From an uncultured Eggerthellaceae bacterium (GTDB lineage: Bacteria; Actinomycetota; Coriobacteriia; Coriobacteriales; Eggerthellaceae): 32,767 bases of DNA. The stretch spans positions 1-32,767 of the forward strand of contig CAJOIP010000030.1 of assembly GCA_905234785.1 (NCBI GenBank), in the 5' to 3' direction. Positions 24,591 through 31,498 of the stretch are shown piece by piece. A program made the translations under genes and the position numbers. Within the stretch, counting starts at the first letter, position 1. Every line of letters begins with the position of its first letter. The notes beneath the pieces were generated by a model, which saw nothing but the letters and a program-made list of their open reading frames with translations, was not told the DNA's origin and ran no database searches.

Positions 24591-25376
24591 TCAGATTCCG
24601 AGCAGCTCGCGGTAGATGTGTTCGTCTTCACCGACGAACACATTGAACACGACGGTCATATCCAAGTCGTTCTCATTGAGCCACTTGCGTACGGTGTTCA
24701 CGGCGAGTTCCGCAGCCTTCTTCTGTGGGAACCCGAAGACGCCCGTGCTGATGCAGCAAAATGCGATAGAGGCAAGGCCGTTCTCGGCGGCGAGGTCGAG
24801 GCAGCTGCGGTAACACGACGCCAGCTGCTTGTGATGCAGGTCGGTCGGCTCTCCGTTCGCAATGGGCCCGACCGTGTGGATGACATGCTTAGACGGCAGA
24901 TTGTATGCAGGCGTGATCTTGGCCATTCCCGTCGGCTCCTCGTAGCCCTGCGCCTCCATGATGCGGGCGCACTCGATGCGCAGCTGGACGCCGGTGAATG
25001 TGTGGATGGCGTTGTCGATGCAATGGTGGCTTGGCACCCAGCAGCCGAGCATCTGGCTGTTCGCGGCGTTGACGATGGCGTCCACCGCAAGCGTGGTGAT
25101 GTCGCCGCGCCACAGGTGCAGGCGCGGGTCGTAGGTCGAGGGGGCCGCGTCATCCACCGAGCTCACACCCGCCTCGGCGATCATGCCCTGCAGCAGCTCG
25201 TCCTGCATCGCGAGCCACTCGTCGCTTGCCGAGATTGGCGGACGCGTGTTCACGAGCGCACGGAAGGCGGTCCAGAGTTCGTCGACGTCTTCTGCCCTCG
25301 GCAGCTCGAAGCCGCGCTCGGCGCAAAGACCGGCCACAAGGCCCTTCAGCAGCTCTCGCTTGCGGGCGTTATCCAT
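24591..25376 (-). CDS. zinc-dependent macrodomain ADP-ribosyl hydrolase
   Basis: 261 aa. The macrodomain spans about residues 85-255: WRGDITTLAVDAIVNAANSQ near 90, then the Zn-macro signature GCWVPSHHCIDNAIH with Cys/His ligands, and CISTGVFGFP as the phosphate-binding loop. An N-terminal helical extension is typical of the type linked to SirTM sirtuins. It removes ADP-ribose added by the partner sirtuin. ATG 25376 has GGGAGG upstream and overlaps the SirTM stop by 8 nt, so the two are co-translated. Confidence 0.93.
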   Translation of the reverse strand: MDNARKRELLKGLVAGLCAERGFELPRAEDVDELWTAFRALVNTRPPISASDEWLAMQDELLQGMIAEAGVSSVDDAAPSTYDPRLHLWRGDITTLAVDAIVNAANSQMLGCWVPSHHCIDNAIHTFTGVQLRIECARIMEAQGYEEPTGMAKITPAYNLPSKHVIHTVGPIANGEPTDLHHKQLASCYRSCLDLAAENGLASIAFCCISTGVFGFPQKKAAELAVNTVRKWLNENDLDMTVVFNVFVGEDEHIYRELLGI

Positions 25377-26229
25377 CTTGCCCTCCCAGCAGATCATCTA
25401 AAACTTGGTCGATGTCGGCGTCGATCAGGATCGAACGGTCGCGGATGTCGGGGTGCGTGTACGCCTCGCCGTAATTCACGCAGACGTACGTGGCATCCGG
25501 GTTTGCGTACGTGCGGCGCCAGAACGGGTACTTGATGATGACGGGCGTGTTCGCACCCACGCCGAGCTCCAGGTAGAGCACCTTGCCCATCTGGTGCATT
25601 TCGAGGAAATCGCGGTAGCGTCCAGCCGCTGCGTGCCATCCCTCGTCCTCGACGAACGTGTCGTCGGCGCGCAAATTCATGGCCATAGGCTTGCCGCATA
25701 CGGGGCAATATGGCACGAGCTCGGATGGCACGCGCATGCCGTGCCGTTCCTCAATCATGCGCTTCACGGTCTCGTAGTTGTCGTAGGTCTTGTCGTGGCA
25801 CGGCACGCTGCACTGCCAGAGGCCGTAATCGCCCTGCGTGTAGTACAGCCGCTCCTTGGGGAAGCCCGTACACTGGAACTGGTGGTCGACGTTCGTGGTT
25901 AAGACGAAGAAGTCTTTGCCCTGCACGAGCCGCAGCAGCTTGGCGTACGTATCTTTCGGCGGTTCGACGTAGCGGTTGTACCAGATGTGGCGGCTCCAGT
26001 AGGCCCATTGCTCTTCGAGCGTCTGGAACGGGAAAAACCCAGCAGAGTACATGTCGCGGAAGCGGTACTTGGCGATGAAGTCGCCGAAGTAGCGCTCGAA
26101 CCGATCTCCGGAGTACGTGAGCCCGGCGGCGGTGGAGAGCCCCGCGCCTGCGCCGACCACGATGGCGTCGGCGGCATCGATCGCATCGCGGAGCTCGGCG
26201 ATCGACTGCTCGTAATCCTTCTTTTTCAT
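25369..26229 (-). CDS. class M sirtuin (SirTM), protein ADP-ribosyltransferase
   Basis: 286 aa. The NAD-binding motif GAGAGLSTAAGLTYSG is at residues 26-41, TTNVDHQF at 111-118 corresponds to TQNID, and zinc cysteines are 140, 144, 175 and 178. The position of the canonical catalytic His reads Gln132 (YTQGDYG), as known for SirTM proteins that ADP-ribosylate rather than deacetylate. AGGAG precedes the ATG. In staphylococci and streptococci the partners include GcvH-L and a lipoate ligase; neither is adjacent here, only the macrodomain. Confidence 0.93.
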   Translation of the reverse strand: MKKKDYEQSIAELRDAIDAADAIVVGAGAGLSTAAGLTYSGDRFERYFGDFIAKYRFRDMYSAGFFPFQTLEEQWAYWSRHIWYNRYVEPPKDTYAKLLRLVQGKDFFVLTTNVDHQFQCTGFPKERLYYTQGDYGLWQCSVPCHDKTYDNYETVKRMIEERHGMRVPSELVPYCPVCGKPMAMNLRADDTFVEDEGWHAAAGRYRDFLEMHQMGKVLYLELGVGANTPVIIKYPFWRRTYANPDATYVCVNYGEAYTHPDIRDRSILIDADIDQVLDDLLGGQDG

Positions 26230-26239
26230 ATCGCGGCTC

Positions 26240-26684
26240 CTATCGCTTCACGATCGCCTGCACAGGGCATGCCTCCTGGCTACAGTAGGTTCATAGAGGG
26301 GTTCATCTCGAAGAGAGCATCGACAAGCGCGTGCTGTACGGCTTCTCCCTCGGGGTGCGCGACTCTGCCGCGCAGGCGGCATGTGCGATAGTCGGACGTC
26401 TGGCCGACGAGGGCCACGAACTGCTCGCGCATGACTTCGGCGTGAAATTCCTTGCCGCGTGGCGCAAGGAAATACAGACGCTTGTCGGTCACGGCCATCA
26501 CGTCGATGATGCGCACGCTGGGCAGCCCGTCGGCATCCACGGTAGCGAATGCGACGTCGCGGATGGCCCGAAGGAACCGCAGGCACCATGCTGCGTCGAC
26601 CTCGCCGGATTCGGGTATCGCCGCCAGGTCGAGGCTCTCACCCTTCCCGAACGCCGCGATGTCGCTATCAACGCAGTAGGTCAT
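26240..26684 (-). pseudogene. broken PNPOx-like flavin protein with ferredoxin tail
   Basis: The intact frame from ATG 26684 runs 134 codons to 26280: CLRFLRAIRDVAFATVDADGLPSVRIIDVM, a split-barrel pyridoxamine-phosphate-oxidase-like domain, up to FEMNPSMNLL and a stop. Directly after, in another frame (about 26280-26240), comes CSQEACPVQAIVKR and a stop, which looks like the end of a 4Fe-4S ferredoxin domain. The segment between (end of the barrel and most cluster cysteines) appears deleted with a frame change. It lies 10 nt upstream of sirTM in the same direction. The truncated barrel may still fold. Confidence 0.7.
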
Positions 26685-26708
26685 GCCCGCATCCCTTCCG
26701 TCCATGCC

Positions 26709-26738
26709 GCATCGGGGGCATCGTGCAGCCCCCGATGC
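26709..26738. terminator. hairpin between the NAD(P)-binding gene and the PNPOx remnant
   Basis: An 11-bp perfect stem 26709-26719/26728-26738 (GCATCGGGGGC and its complement) with an 8-nt loop. It lies 24 nt downstream of the NAD(P)-binding gene stop on the minus strand; there is no U tract. Confidence 0.6.
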
Positions 26739-26761
26739 AGACTTACCTTCTTGCCGCTATT

Positions 26762-27394
26762 CTACTTGCGCACGGTGCTGATGCGCTGCTGCACGTGATC
26801 TCCGGACTCGATCTCGTCGACCATGGCGATGGCGTAGTCGGCGTAGCTGATGACCGACTCGCCGGCCGCGTTGAGCGTCAGCTCCTCGCCGCCCAGGATG
26901 TAGGAGCCGGTGCGCTCGCCGTCTGCCTGGAAGTCGCCCGCAGGGGAGATGTAGGTCCACTTGACGTCGCCGCGCCCGCGCAGCTCGCCGAGGGCCTTGG
27001 CCATGGCGGCCGCCAGCGGCTTGAAGGCCTCGGGGAAGTCTGGCGTGTCGGAGACGGTCATGGTGTGCTCGGGGCTGACGTAGAGCGAGCCCGCGCCGCC
27101 CACGACGAGCAGCCGCGTTTCGGTGCCCGCGAGGCAGTCGCAGAGGTGCGCGAGGGTCGCGGAGTGCTGGTCAAGCGTCTCGGGAGTCCAGGTGCCGAAG
27201 GCGTCGATGACCGCGTCGAAGCCCGCGAGATCGGTAGCCTCGATGTCCATGATGTCCTTGACGACGACCTTCTCGGCTGCGGTCCTGTTCTCGCCGCGCA
27301 CGAATGCGGTGACGTCCATGCCGCGCGAGATGGCCTCCTTGACGATGAGCTGGCCGGCCTTGCCGTTGGCTGCGACGACTGCAATCTTCTTCAT
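26762..27394 (-). CDS. NAD(P)-binding oxidoreductase, NmrA/atypical SDR type
   Basis: 210 aa. An N-terminal Rossmann motif AANGKAGQLIVKEAI (residues 8-22) replaces GxxGxxG with AxxGxxG. The rest (DAVIDAFGTWTPE, LLVVGGAGSLY, WTYISPAGDF) is typical of NAD(P)H-binding quinone-reductase-like atypical SDRs. ATG 27394 is preceded by AAAGGA; earlier codons lack a site. It is divergent from an HxlR regulator, the usual arrangement for electrophile or quinone-responsive pairs. Substrate unknown. Confidence 0.88.
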   Translation of the reverse strand: MKKIAVVAANGKAGQLIVKEAISRGMDVTAFVRGENRTAAEKVVVKDIMDIEATDLAGFDAVIDAFGTWTPETLDQHSATLAHLCDCLAGTETRLLVVGGAGSLYVSPEHTMTVSDTPDFPEAFKPLAAAMAKALGELRGRGDVKWTYISPAGDFQADGERTGSYILGGEELTLNAAGESVISYADYAIAMVDEIESGDHVQQRISTVRK

Positions 27395-27563
27395 GGTGGT
27401 GTCCTTTCTGTCGTGGCGACTGCCTGACTGCCGCCTTGCCTTTCCATGACACAAACTGTATGCTCTTCGGTACCAATATGGAAGTAGGCACTATACTGTG
27501 CTATAGGCACCAAATGGTAACCATTGGCGGTTACCTGCTTAAAAATTTTGAGGTGAATCGAAA
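27395..27563. promoter_or_regulatory. divergent control region with HxlR operator-like repeats
   Basis: AATGGT-a-ACCATT (27513-27525) is a perfect odd palindrome, GGTAAC and GTTACC recur around it, GCAC-tatact-GTGC is centred near 27495, and TAGGCAC is repeated at 27485 and 27503. A TTCCAT..TACAGT pair with 17-nt spacing may be the minus-strand promoter. One of these palindromes is probably the HxlR site. Confidence 0.45.
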
Positions 27564-27914
27564 ATGGCGGAACCGAGGCTTGAGGACCTGCCAGCATGCC
27601 CGGTGGAGACTACGCTCATGCTCATAGGAAACAAGTGGCAAGTGCTGATACTTCGCGACCTGAACCTGAACGGCACCTTGCGGTTCAAGGAGCTGCAACG
27701 CTCCATCGGCAAGATCTCGCAGAAGGTGCTGACATCCAACCTGAGGGCCATGGAGGAGTCGGGCATCGTGCATAGGGAGGTGTTCGCAGAGGTACCCCCG
27801 CGCGTGGAGTACTCGCTGACCGAGCTTGGCGAAACGCTGCAGCCGGTGCTCGACGCGATGTGGGCGTGGGGCGAGAACTACAAGGAGCGATTTCGCAAGG
27901 TGCGCTCGTCGTAG
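27564..27914 (+). CDS. HxlR-family transcriptional regulator
   Basis: 116 aa winged-helix regulator. Family motifs are CPVETTLMLIGNKWQVLILRDL (Cys12, the usual redox or electrophile sensor position), LRFKELQRSIGKISQKVLTSNLRAMEESGIV and VEYSLTELG. Divergent from the NAD(P)-binding oxidoreductase, which it most likely controls. Ends just before repeat module copy 2. Confidence 0.93.
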   Translation: MAEPRLEDLPACPVETTLMLIGNKWQVLILRDLNLNGTLRFKELQRSIGKISQKVLTSNLRAMEESGIVHREVFAEVPPRVEYSLTELGETLQPVLDAMWAWGENYKERFRKVRSS

Positions 27915-27918
27915 CGAC

Positions 27919-28039
27919 AGCTTAGAAAGGCTTATGCGGGCTTAAGGGTAGCCCCTCGGCAACATGTTTGCTGGCGAGGGGCTATCGTGTTTAATTGGGA
28001 AAATGTGCGCTTACGGCAGCCTTTTGTCACTCCCACTCT
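27919..28039 (+). repeat. repeat module copy 2 (with terminator)
   Basis: AGCTTAGAA (27919-27927), 13 nt, CTTAAG (27941-27946), a hairpin 27949-27984, GTTTAATTGGGAAAATGTGC (to 28008) and GTCACTCCCACTCT (28026-28039). The last 14-mer is identical to copy 1. It starts 4 nt after the hxlR stop. Confidence 0.75.
27949..27984 (+). terminator. terminator hairpin after hxlR (repeat copy 2)
   Basis: A 10-bp perfect stem 27949-27958/27975-27984 (TAGCCCCTCG and its complement). Confidence 0.8.
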
Positions 28040-28315
28040 GTGATGCATCGGTGGTATGTTTTGCTTTCAGGTGCTTCCTATTGTTCAAGCCTTATCTTGA
28101 TATGGCAGATGTGCTCTAGGCTACACTCAGGCCGAACGCCAAAACGACGCCAGGAATAGTTCCAAGACACCACCGATGATCCTCCGCGACAATAGCCTTC
28201 TGGCTCAGAAACACCGGCTTGGTTATGAGATGACCGCCAAACCCGCGTGACCTCCGAGCTGAAACCGGGGGCAGTAATCGGGGGAAAGGGCGTATCGACT
28301 GTTTGCCGTCGCTTA
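28040..28315. other. noncoding stretch between repeat copy 2 and the TetR gene
   Basis: 276 nt without a credible gene; overlapping open frames have no ribosome binding site. The only structure seen is a spaced inverted repeat CATCGGTGGT (28046-28055)/ACCACCGATG (28169-28178) enclosing 113 nt. Confidence 0.5.
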
Positions 28316-28954
28316 TCAGCGAGCGGCATCCTCGATGCACATGCGCACGAAATCGGCGTAGGCGTCCTCGAAGTTGCCCCGCGTCTCCGGAAGCCCGGCG
28401 GCGCGCATGGCCTCCTTGGTGGTTTCGGTGAAGTGGAAGTGGTCCCACAGCCCCGGCGCCTGGTAGAGGAGACGCAGGTACACCTCAAGCGCTGCGTCCT
28501 CGCCGATGCCGCACTGCCGAGCGATCACGGCGGCCACGGGCTGGACCATCTCGGCGAAAGAACGCTTGAAAGCGGCAAGGCGCTCAAGCGTGACGTTGCT
28601 CTCGATAATCGACACAAGGATGCCCTGGTAGCGCAGGAAGGACGCCTGGCGGCCCGTGACCTCGGCCCACGTTCGGGCGAATTGCTCCAGCGGCAGAGGC
28701 GCGTCGGCCAGGGCCTCTTCGAGTTCATCGAGCCAGGCGCGGTTCTTCTCGGAGTGCAGCTCGAGGAAGATTTCCTCTTGCGTGGCGGCGTACTTGTACA
28801 GGTTCGAGCGCGACCATCCTAAACGCTCGGCTATCGTTCCCATGGTTATCTGGTGGTAAGGATGCTGTGCGAACAGCTCGTCGGCTGCCTGCATGATGGC
28901 CTGCATGCGCTCCTGCTTCTGCTCGGGCGAGCGTGCCCGTATGTATTCCGACAA
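28316..28954 (-). CDS. TetR-family repressor
   Basis: 212 aa. The N-terminal helix-turn-helix is ITMGTIAERLGWSRSNLYKYAATQEEIFLEL (about residues 36-66); the rest is a ligand-binding helical domain. Translation starts at TTG 28954, supported by AAAGGAGG about 7 nt upstream and the lack of a better ATG. Divergent from the five-gene redox operon, with operator-like repeats between, so it most likely represses that operon and itself until a ligand binds. Confidence 0.92.
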   Translation of the reverse strand: MSEYIRARSPEQKQERMQAIMQAADELFAQHPYHQITMGTIAERLGWSRSNLYKYAATQEEIFLELHSEKNRAWLDELEEALADAPLPLEQFARTWAEVTGRQASFLRYQGILVSIIESNVTLERLAAFKRSFAEMVQPVAAVIARQCGIGEDAALEVYLRLLYQAPGLWDHFHFTETTKEAMRAAGLPETRGNFEDAYADFVRMCIEDAAR

Positions 28955-28996
28955 TGCCTTCCTCCTTTACTTTCGAAAGGAATTTTAACAAAGTGC

Positions 28997-29044
28997 TTGC
29001 CAAGCGACAATATGTCTCTTATAATCCTTTAGCGACACATTGTC
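28997..29044 (+). promoter_or_regulatory. redox operon promoter with two TetR operator-like half-repeats
   Basis: TTGCCA (28997-29002), 17 nt, TATAAT (29020-29025): a near-consensus promoter. GACAATATGTC (29006-29016) lies inside the spacer and GACACATTGTC (29034-29044) just after the -10; the second is the complement of the first with one change. Binding there would block polymerase. Confidence 0.7.
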
Positions 29045-29063
29045 ACCAATAGGAAGGAATCTC

Positions 29064-29588
29064 ATGAAGAATCTCATCGTGTACTATTCCCGCAAGGGCG
29101 AGAACTACTGGGCCGGCGGCGTGAGGAACCTCGAGAAGGGCAACACCGAGCGCGTGGCCGAGTTCGTGCAGGAAGCTGTGGGCGGCGACCTGTTCGAGAT
29201 CGAGACCGTGAAAGAGTACGCGGCCGACTACTACCAGTGCATCGACGAGGCTAAGGCTGAGCTCCAGGCCGACGCCCGGCCCGAGATCAAGCGATGCCTG
29301 GAGGACGTGGGGCTTTCCCTCGACGACTACGACACGATCTTCCTGGGCTACCCCAACTGGTGGGGGACCTGCCCGATGTGCGTGTTCACGTTCCTGGAGC
29401 GCTACGACCTGGCCGGCAAGCGCATCATCCCGTTCTGCACGAACGAGGGGTCCGGCATGGGCGGGTCCGAGAAGCACCTGAAGAAGATATGCGCGGGCGC
29501 GACGGTCGAGCGCGGCCTTTCCATCACCGGCAACCAAGCCGCGCAGTCCAAGGACAAGGTTGCGGCCTGGACGAAGAAGTTCGCATAG
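29064..29588 (+). CDS. flavodoxin
   Basis: 174 aa. FMN-binding loops are visible: VYYSRKGENYW near residue 6, GYPNWWGTCP near 93 and CTNEGSGMGGSE near 125. No signal peptide. ATG 29064 is chosen over an earlier codon because AGGAAGGA stands upstream and the flavodoxin strand begins here. First gene of the TetR-controlled operon; it may supply electrons to the reductases that follow. Confidence 0.9.
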   Translation: MKNLIVYYSRKGENYWAGGVRNLEKGNTERVAEFVQEAVGGDLFEIETVKEYAADYYQCIDEAKAELQADARPEIKRCLEDVGLSLDDYDTIFLGYPNWWGTCPMCVFTFLERYDLAGKRIIPFCTNEGSGMGGSEKHLKKICAGATVERGLSITGNQAAQSKDKVAAWTKKFA

Positions 29589-29612
29589 TCCAAGGTTAGA
29601 TAAGGAGAAATC

Positions 29613-30452
29613 ATGGCAAGCGAAGTGGTTCTCTGGACGGGCGCTGGGCAGATCGGCATGGCGATCGCGCGGCGCGTGGGGTACGGCAAGAAGATCCTCG
29701 TGGGAGACAAGTCCATCGACAACGCGAACGCCATCGCAAGGGTCATGAACGAGGCGGGCTTCGACGTGGAGCCCTACCAGATGGACCTTTCCAGCCGCGC
29801 GTCCATCATAGGTATGATCGAGCGGGCGCAGGAGCTGGGCGAGATCGCCACGCTCATAAACGCGGCGGGCGTGTCGCCGTCGCAGGCACCCATCGAGACC
29901 ATCCTCGCGGTCGACCTGTACGGTACGGCCGTCTTGCTCGAGGAGGTCGGGAAGGTCATAGCGCCGGGCGGTGTGGGCGTCACCATCTCGAGCCAGTCGG
30001 GAAAGCGCATGCCGCAGCTAACGGCCGAGGAGGACCGCCAGCTTGCGACCACGCCGACCGAGGAGCTGCTCGACTTGCCGTTGCTCCGGCCCGAAAACGT
30101 GCGGGATACGCTGCACGCCTACCAGCTTGCCAAGCGCTGCAACGAGAAGCGCGTCATGTTCGAGGCGTGCCGCTGGGGCGAGAAGAATGCGCGCATCAAC
30201 TCCATTTCCCCCGGCATCATCGTGACGCCGCTGGCCATTGACGAGTTCAATGGGCCGCGCGGCGACTTCTACAAGAACATGTTCGCCAAGTGCCCGGCGG
30301 GGCGCCCCGGCACGGCCGACGAGGTTGGGGCGCTGGCCGAGCTCGTCATGGGCCCGAAAGGTGCGTTCATCTCCGGCAGCGACTTCCTCATCGACGGCGG
30401 CGCCACGGCGAGCTACTACTACGGGCCGCTGCAGCCGGAAGAACAGGAGTAG
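29613..30452 (+). CDS. short-chain dehydrogenase/reductase
   Basis: 279 aa. Cofactor motif TGAGQIG at residues 9-15, NAAG near 88, Ser in SSQSG near 131 and YxxxK as YQLAK near 170; the C-terminus SGSDFLIDGGA is classical. An insertion of about 25 residues lies between the catalytic Ser and Tyr. AAGGAG precedes the ATG. Co-transcribed with the flavodoxin (24 nt) and NTF2-like gene (5 nt). Substrate unknown. Confidence 0.88.
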   Translation: MASEVVLWTGAGQIGMAIARRVGYGKKILVGDKSIDNANAIARVMNEAGFDVEPYQMDLSSRASIIGMIERAQELGEIATLINAAGVSPSQAPIETILAVDLYGTAVLLEEVGKVIAPGGVGVTISSQSGKRMPQLTAEEDRQLATTPTEELLDLPLLRPENVRDTLHAYQLAKRCNEKRVMFEACRWGEKNARINSISPGIIVTPLAIDEFNGPRGDFYKNMFAKCPAGRPGTADEVGALAELVMGPKGAFISGSDFLIDGGATASYYYGPLQPEEQE

Positions 30453-30457
30453 CCGCC

Positions 30458-30838
30458 ATGCCGACGACCGATGAGGAGCTTTGCGCGCAGCTTTATCGCG
30501 ACCTGTGCGACGCATCGATGCGCAAGGACGCTACGGGCATAGCAGCGGTCCTCGCCGACGACTACGCGCTCGTGCACATGACGGGCATGCGCCAGTCCAA
30601 GCGCGCCTACATCGAGGCGGTGTGCGATGGCACGCTGAACTACTACTCGACCGAGCACGACTCGATCGACGTGCGCGTGGAGCCAGACGGCGAGCATGCG
30701 GCCATCCGCGGCCGTTCGCGCGTGAACGCCGCGGTTTTCGGCGGCGGGCGCCACACCTGGCGCTTGCAACAGGACCTGAAGGCCGAGAAGAGAGAGCGCG
30801 CGTGGCTGCTCGTGGAGTCACGGGCCTCCACGTACTAG
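30458..30838 (+). CDS. NTF2-like (SnoaL/DUF4440) family protein
   Basis: 126 aa. Sequence such as LCDASMRKDATGIAAVLADDYALVHMTG, followed by a beta-rich half ending TWRLQQDLKAEKRERAWLLVESRAS, fits the nuclear-transport-factor-2-like fold, which includes ketosteroid isomerase, SnoaL cyclases and non-enzymatic binding proteins. ATG 30458 has GGAG upstream and begins 5 nt after the SDR stop. Function within the operon is not determined by sequence. Confidence 0.75.
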   Translation: MPTTDEELCAQLYRDLCDASMRKDATGIAAVLADDYALVHMTGMRQSKRAYIEAVCDGTLNYYSTEHDSIDVRVEPDGEHAAIRGRSRVNAAVFGGGRHTWRLQQDLKAEKRERAWLLVESRASTY

Positions 30839-30848
30839 GAGGGACGGC

Positions 30849-31481
30849 ATGAAGGCATTGCTTGTGAACGGCTCGCCGCACAAGGTGGGATGCACGCACA
30901 CAGCGCTCGAGCTTGTGGGAGGCGCCCTGCGTGAGTCGGACATCGAAACGGACGAGTTCTGGATCGGCGCCAAACCGATTGCGGGATGCATCGGCTGCTA
31001 CAAGTGCGCGGAACTCGGACGCTGCGTGTTCAAGGACGACAAAGTCGAGGAGTTTCTCGAAATAGCGGGCGAATACGACGCGTTCGTGTTCGGCTCACCC
31101 GTATACTTCTCGGGCGTAGCCGGTTCGATGAAGTGCTTCATGGACCGCGTGTTCTTCAGTAACCGCGGGCGCGTTGGCTTCGTGCTCAAGCCCGCGGCCG
31201 TTGTTGCGAGCGCGCGGCGCGCTGGCACCACCGCTACGCTCGAGCAGCTGGAAAAGCACCTGCAGCACCAGCAGATGGTCCAGGTTAACAGCAGATATTG
31301 GCCTATGGTGCATGGCAACACACCCAACGAGGTCATGCGCGACGAGGAAGGCGTGCAGGTGATGCAACAGCTCGGGCGAAACATGGCCTGGCTTCTGAAA
31401 TCCATCGAGGCGGGACGCGCCGCCGGCGTGGAACCGCCGATGCAGCCCGCGCGGCGCATCGGCACGAACTTCATCCGCTGA
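30849..31481 (+). CDS. NAD(P)H-dependent FMN reductase-like flavoprotein
   Basis: 210 aa. Flavodoxin-like fold: NGSPHKVGCTHTALELV at residues 7-23, GSPVYFSGVAGSMKCFMDR near 80-100. CIGCYKCAELGRCVFKDD (about 47-64) carries a Cys cluster, as in iron-sulfur flavoprotein relatives. GGAGGGACGGC precedes the ATG, 10 nt after the NTF2-like gene. A role in reducing FMN, quinones or nitro/azo compounds is inferred from the family. Confidence 0.88.
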   Translation: MKALLVNGSPHKVGCTHTALELVGGALRESDIETDEFWIGAKPIAGCIGCYKCAELGRCVFKDDKVEEFLEIAGEYDAFVFGSPVYFSGVAGSMKCFMDRVFFSNRGRVGFVLKPAAVVASARRAGTTATLEQLEKHLQHQQMVQVNSRYWPMVHGNTPNEVMRDEEGVQVMQQLGRNMAWLLKSIEAGRAAGVEPPMQPARRIGTNFIR

Positions 31482-31498
31482 CGCGAGAAGGGAGCCGT

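Noticed and set aside
24175-24591. Minus-strand 138-codon open frame across the 132-bp duplication
   Set aside because: No ribosome binding site, and the peptide repeats merely reflect the DNA duplication.
28116-28448. Minus-strand open frames between repeat copy 2 and the TetR gene
   Set aside because: They overlap the TetR gene in another frame and lack start signals.
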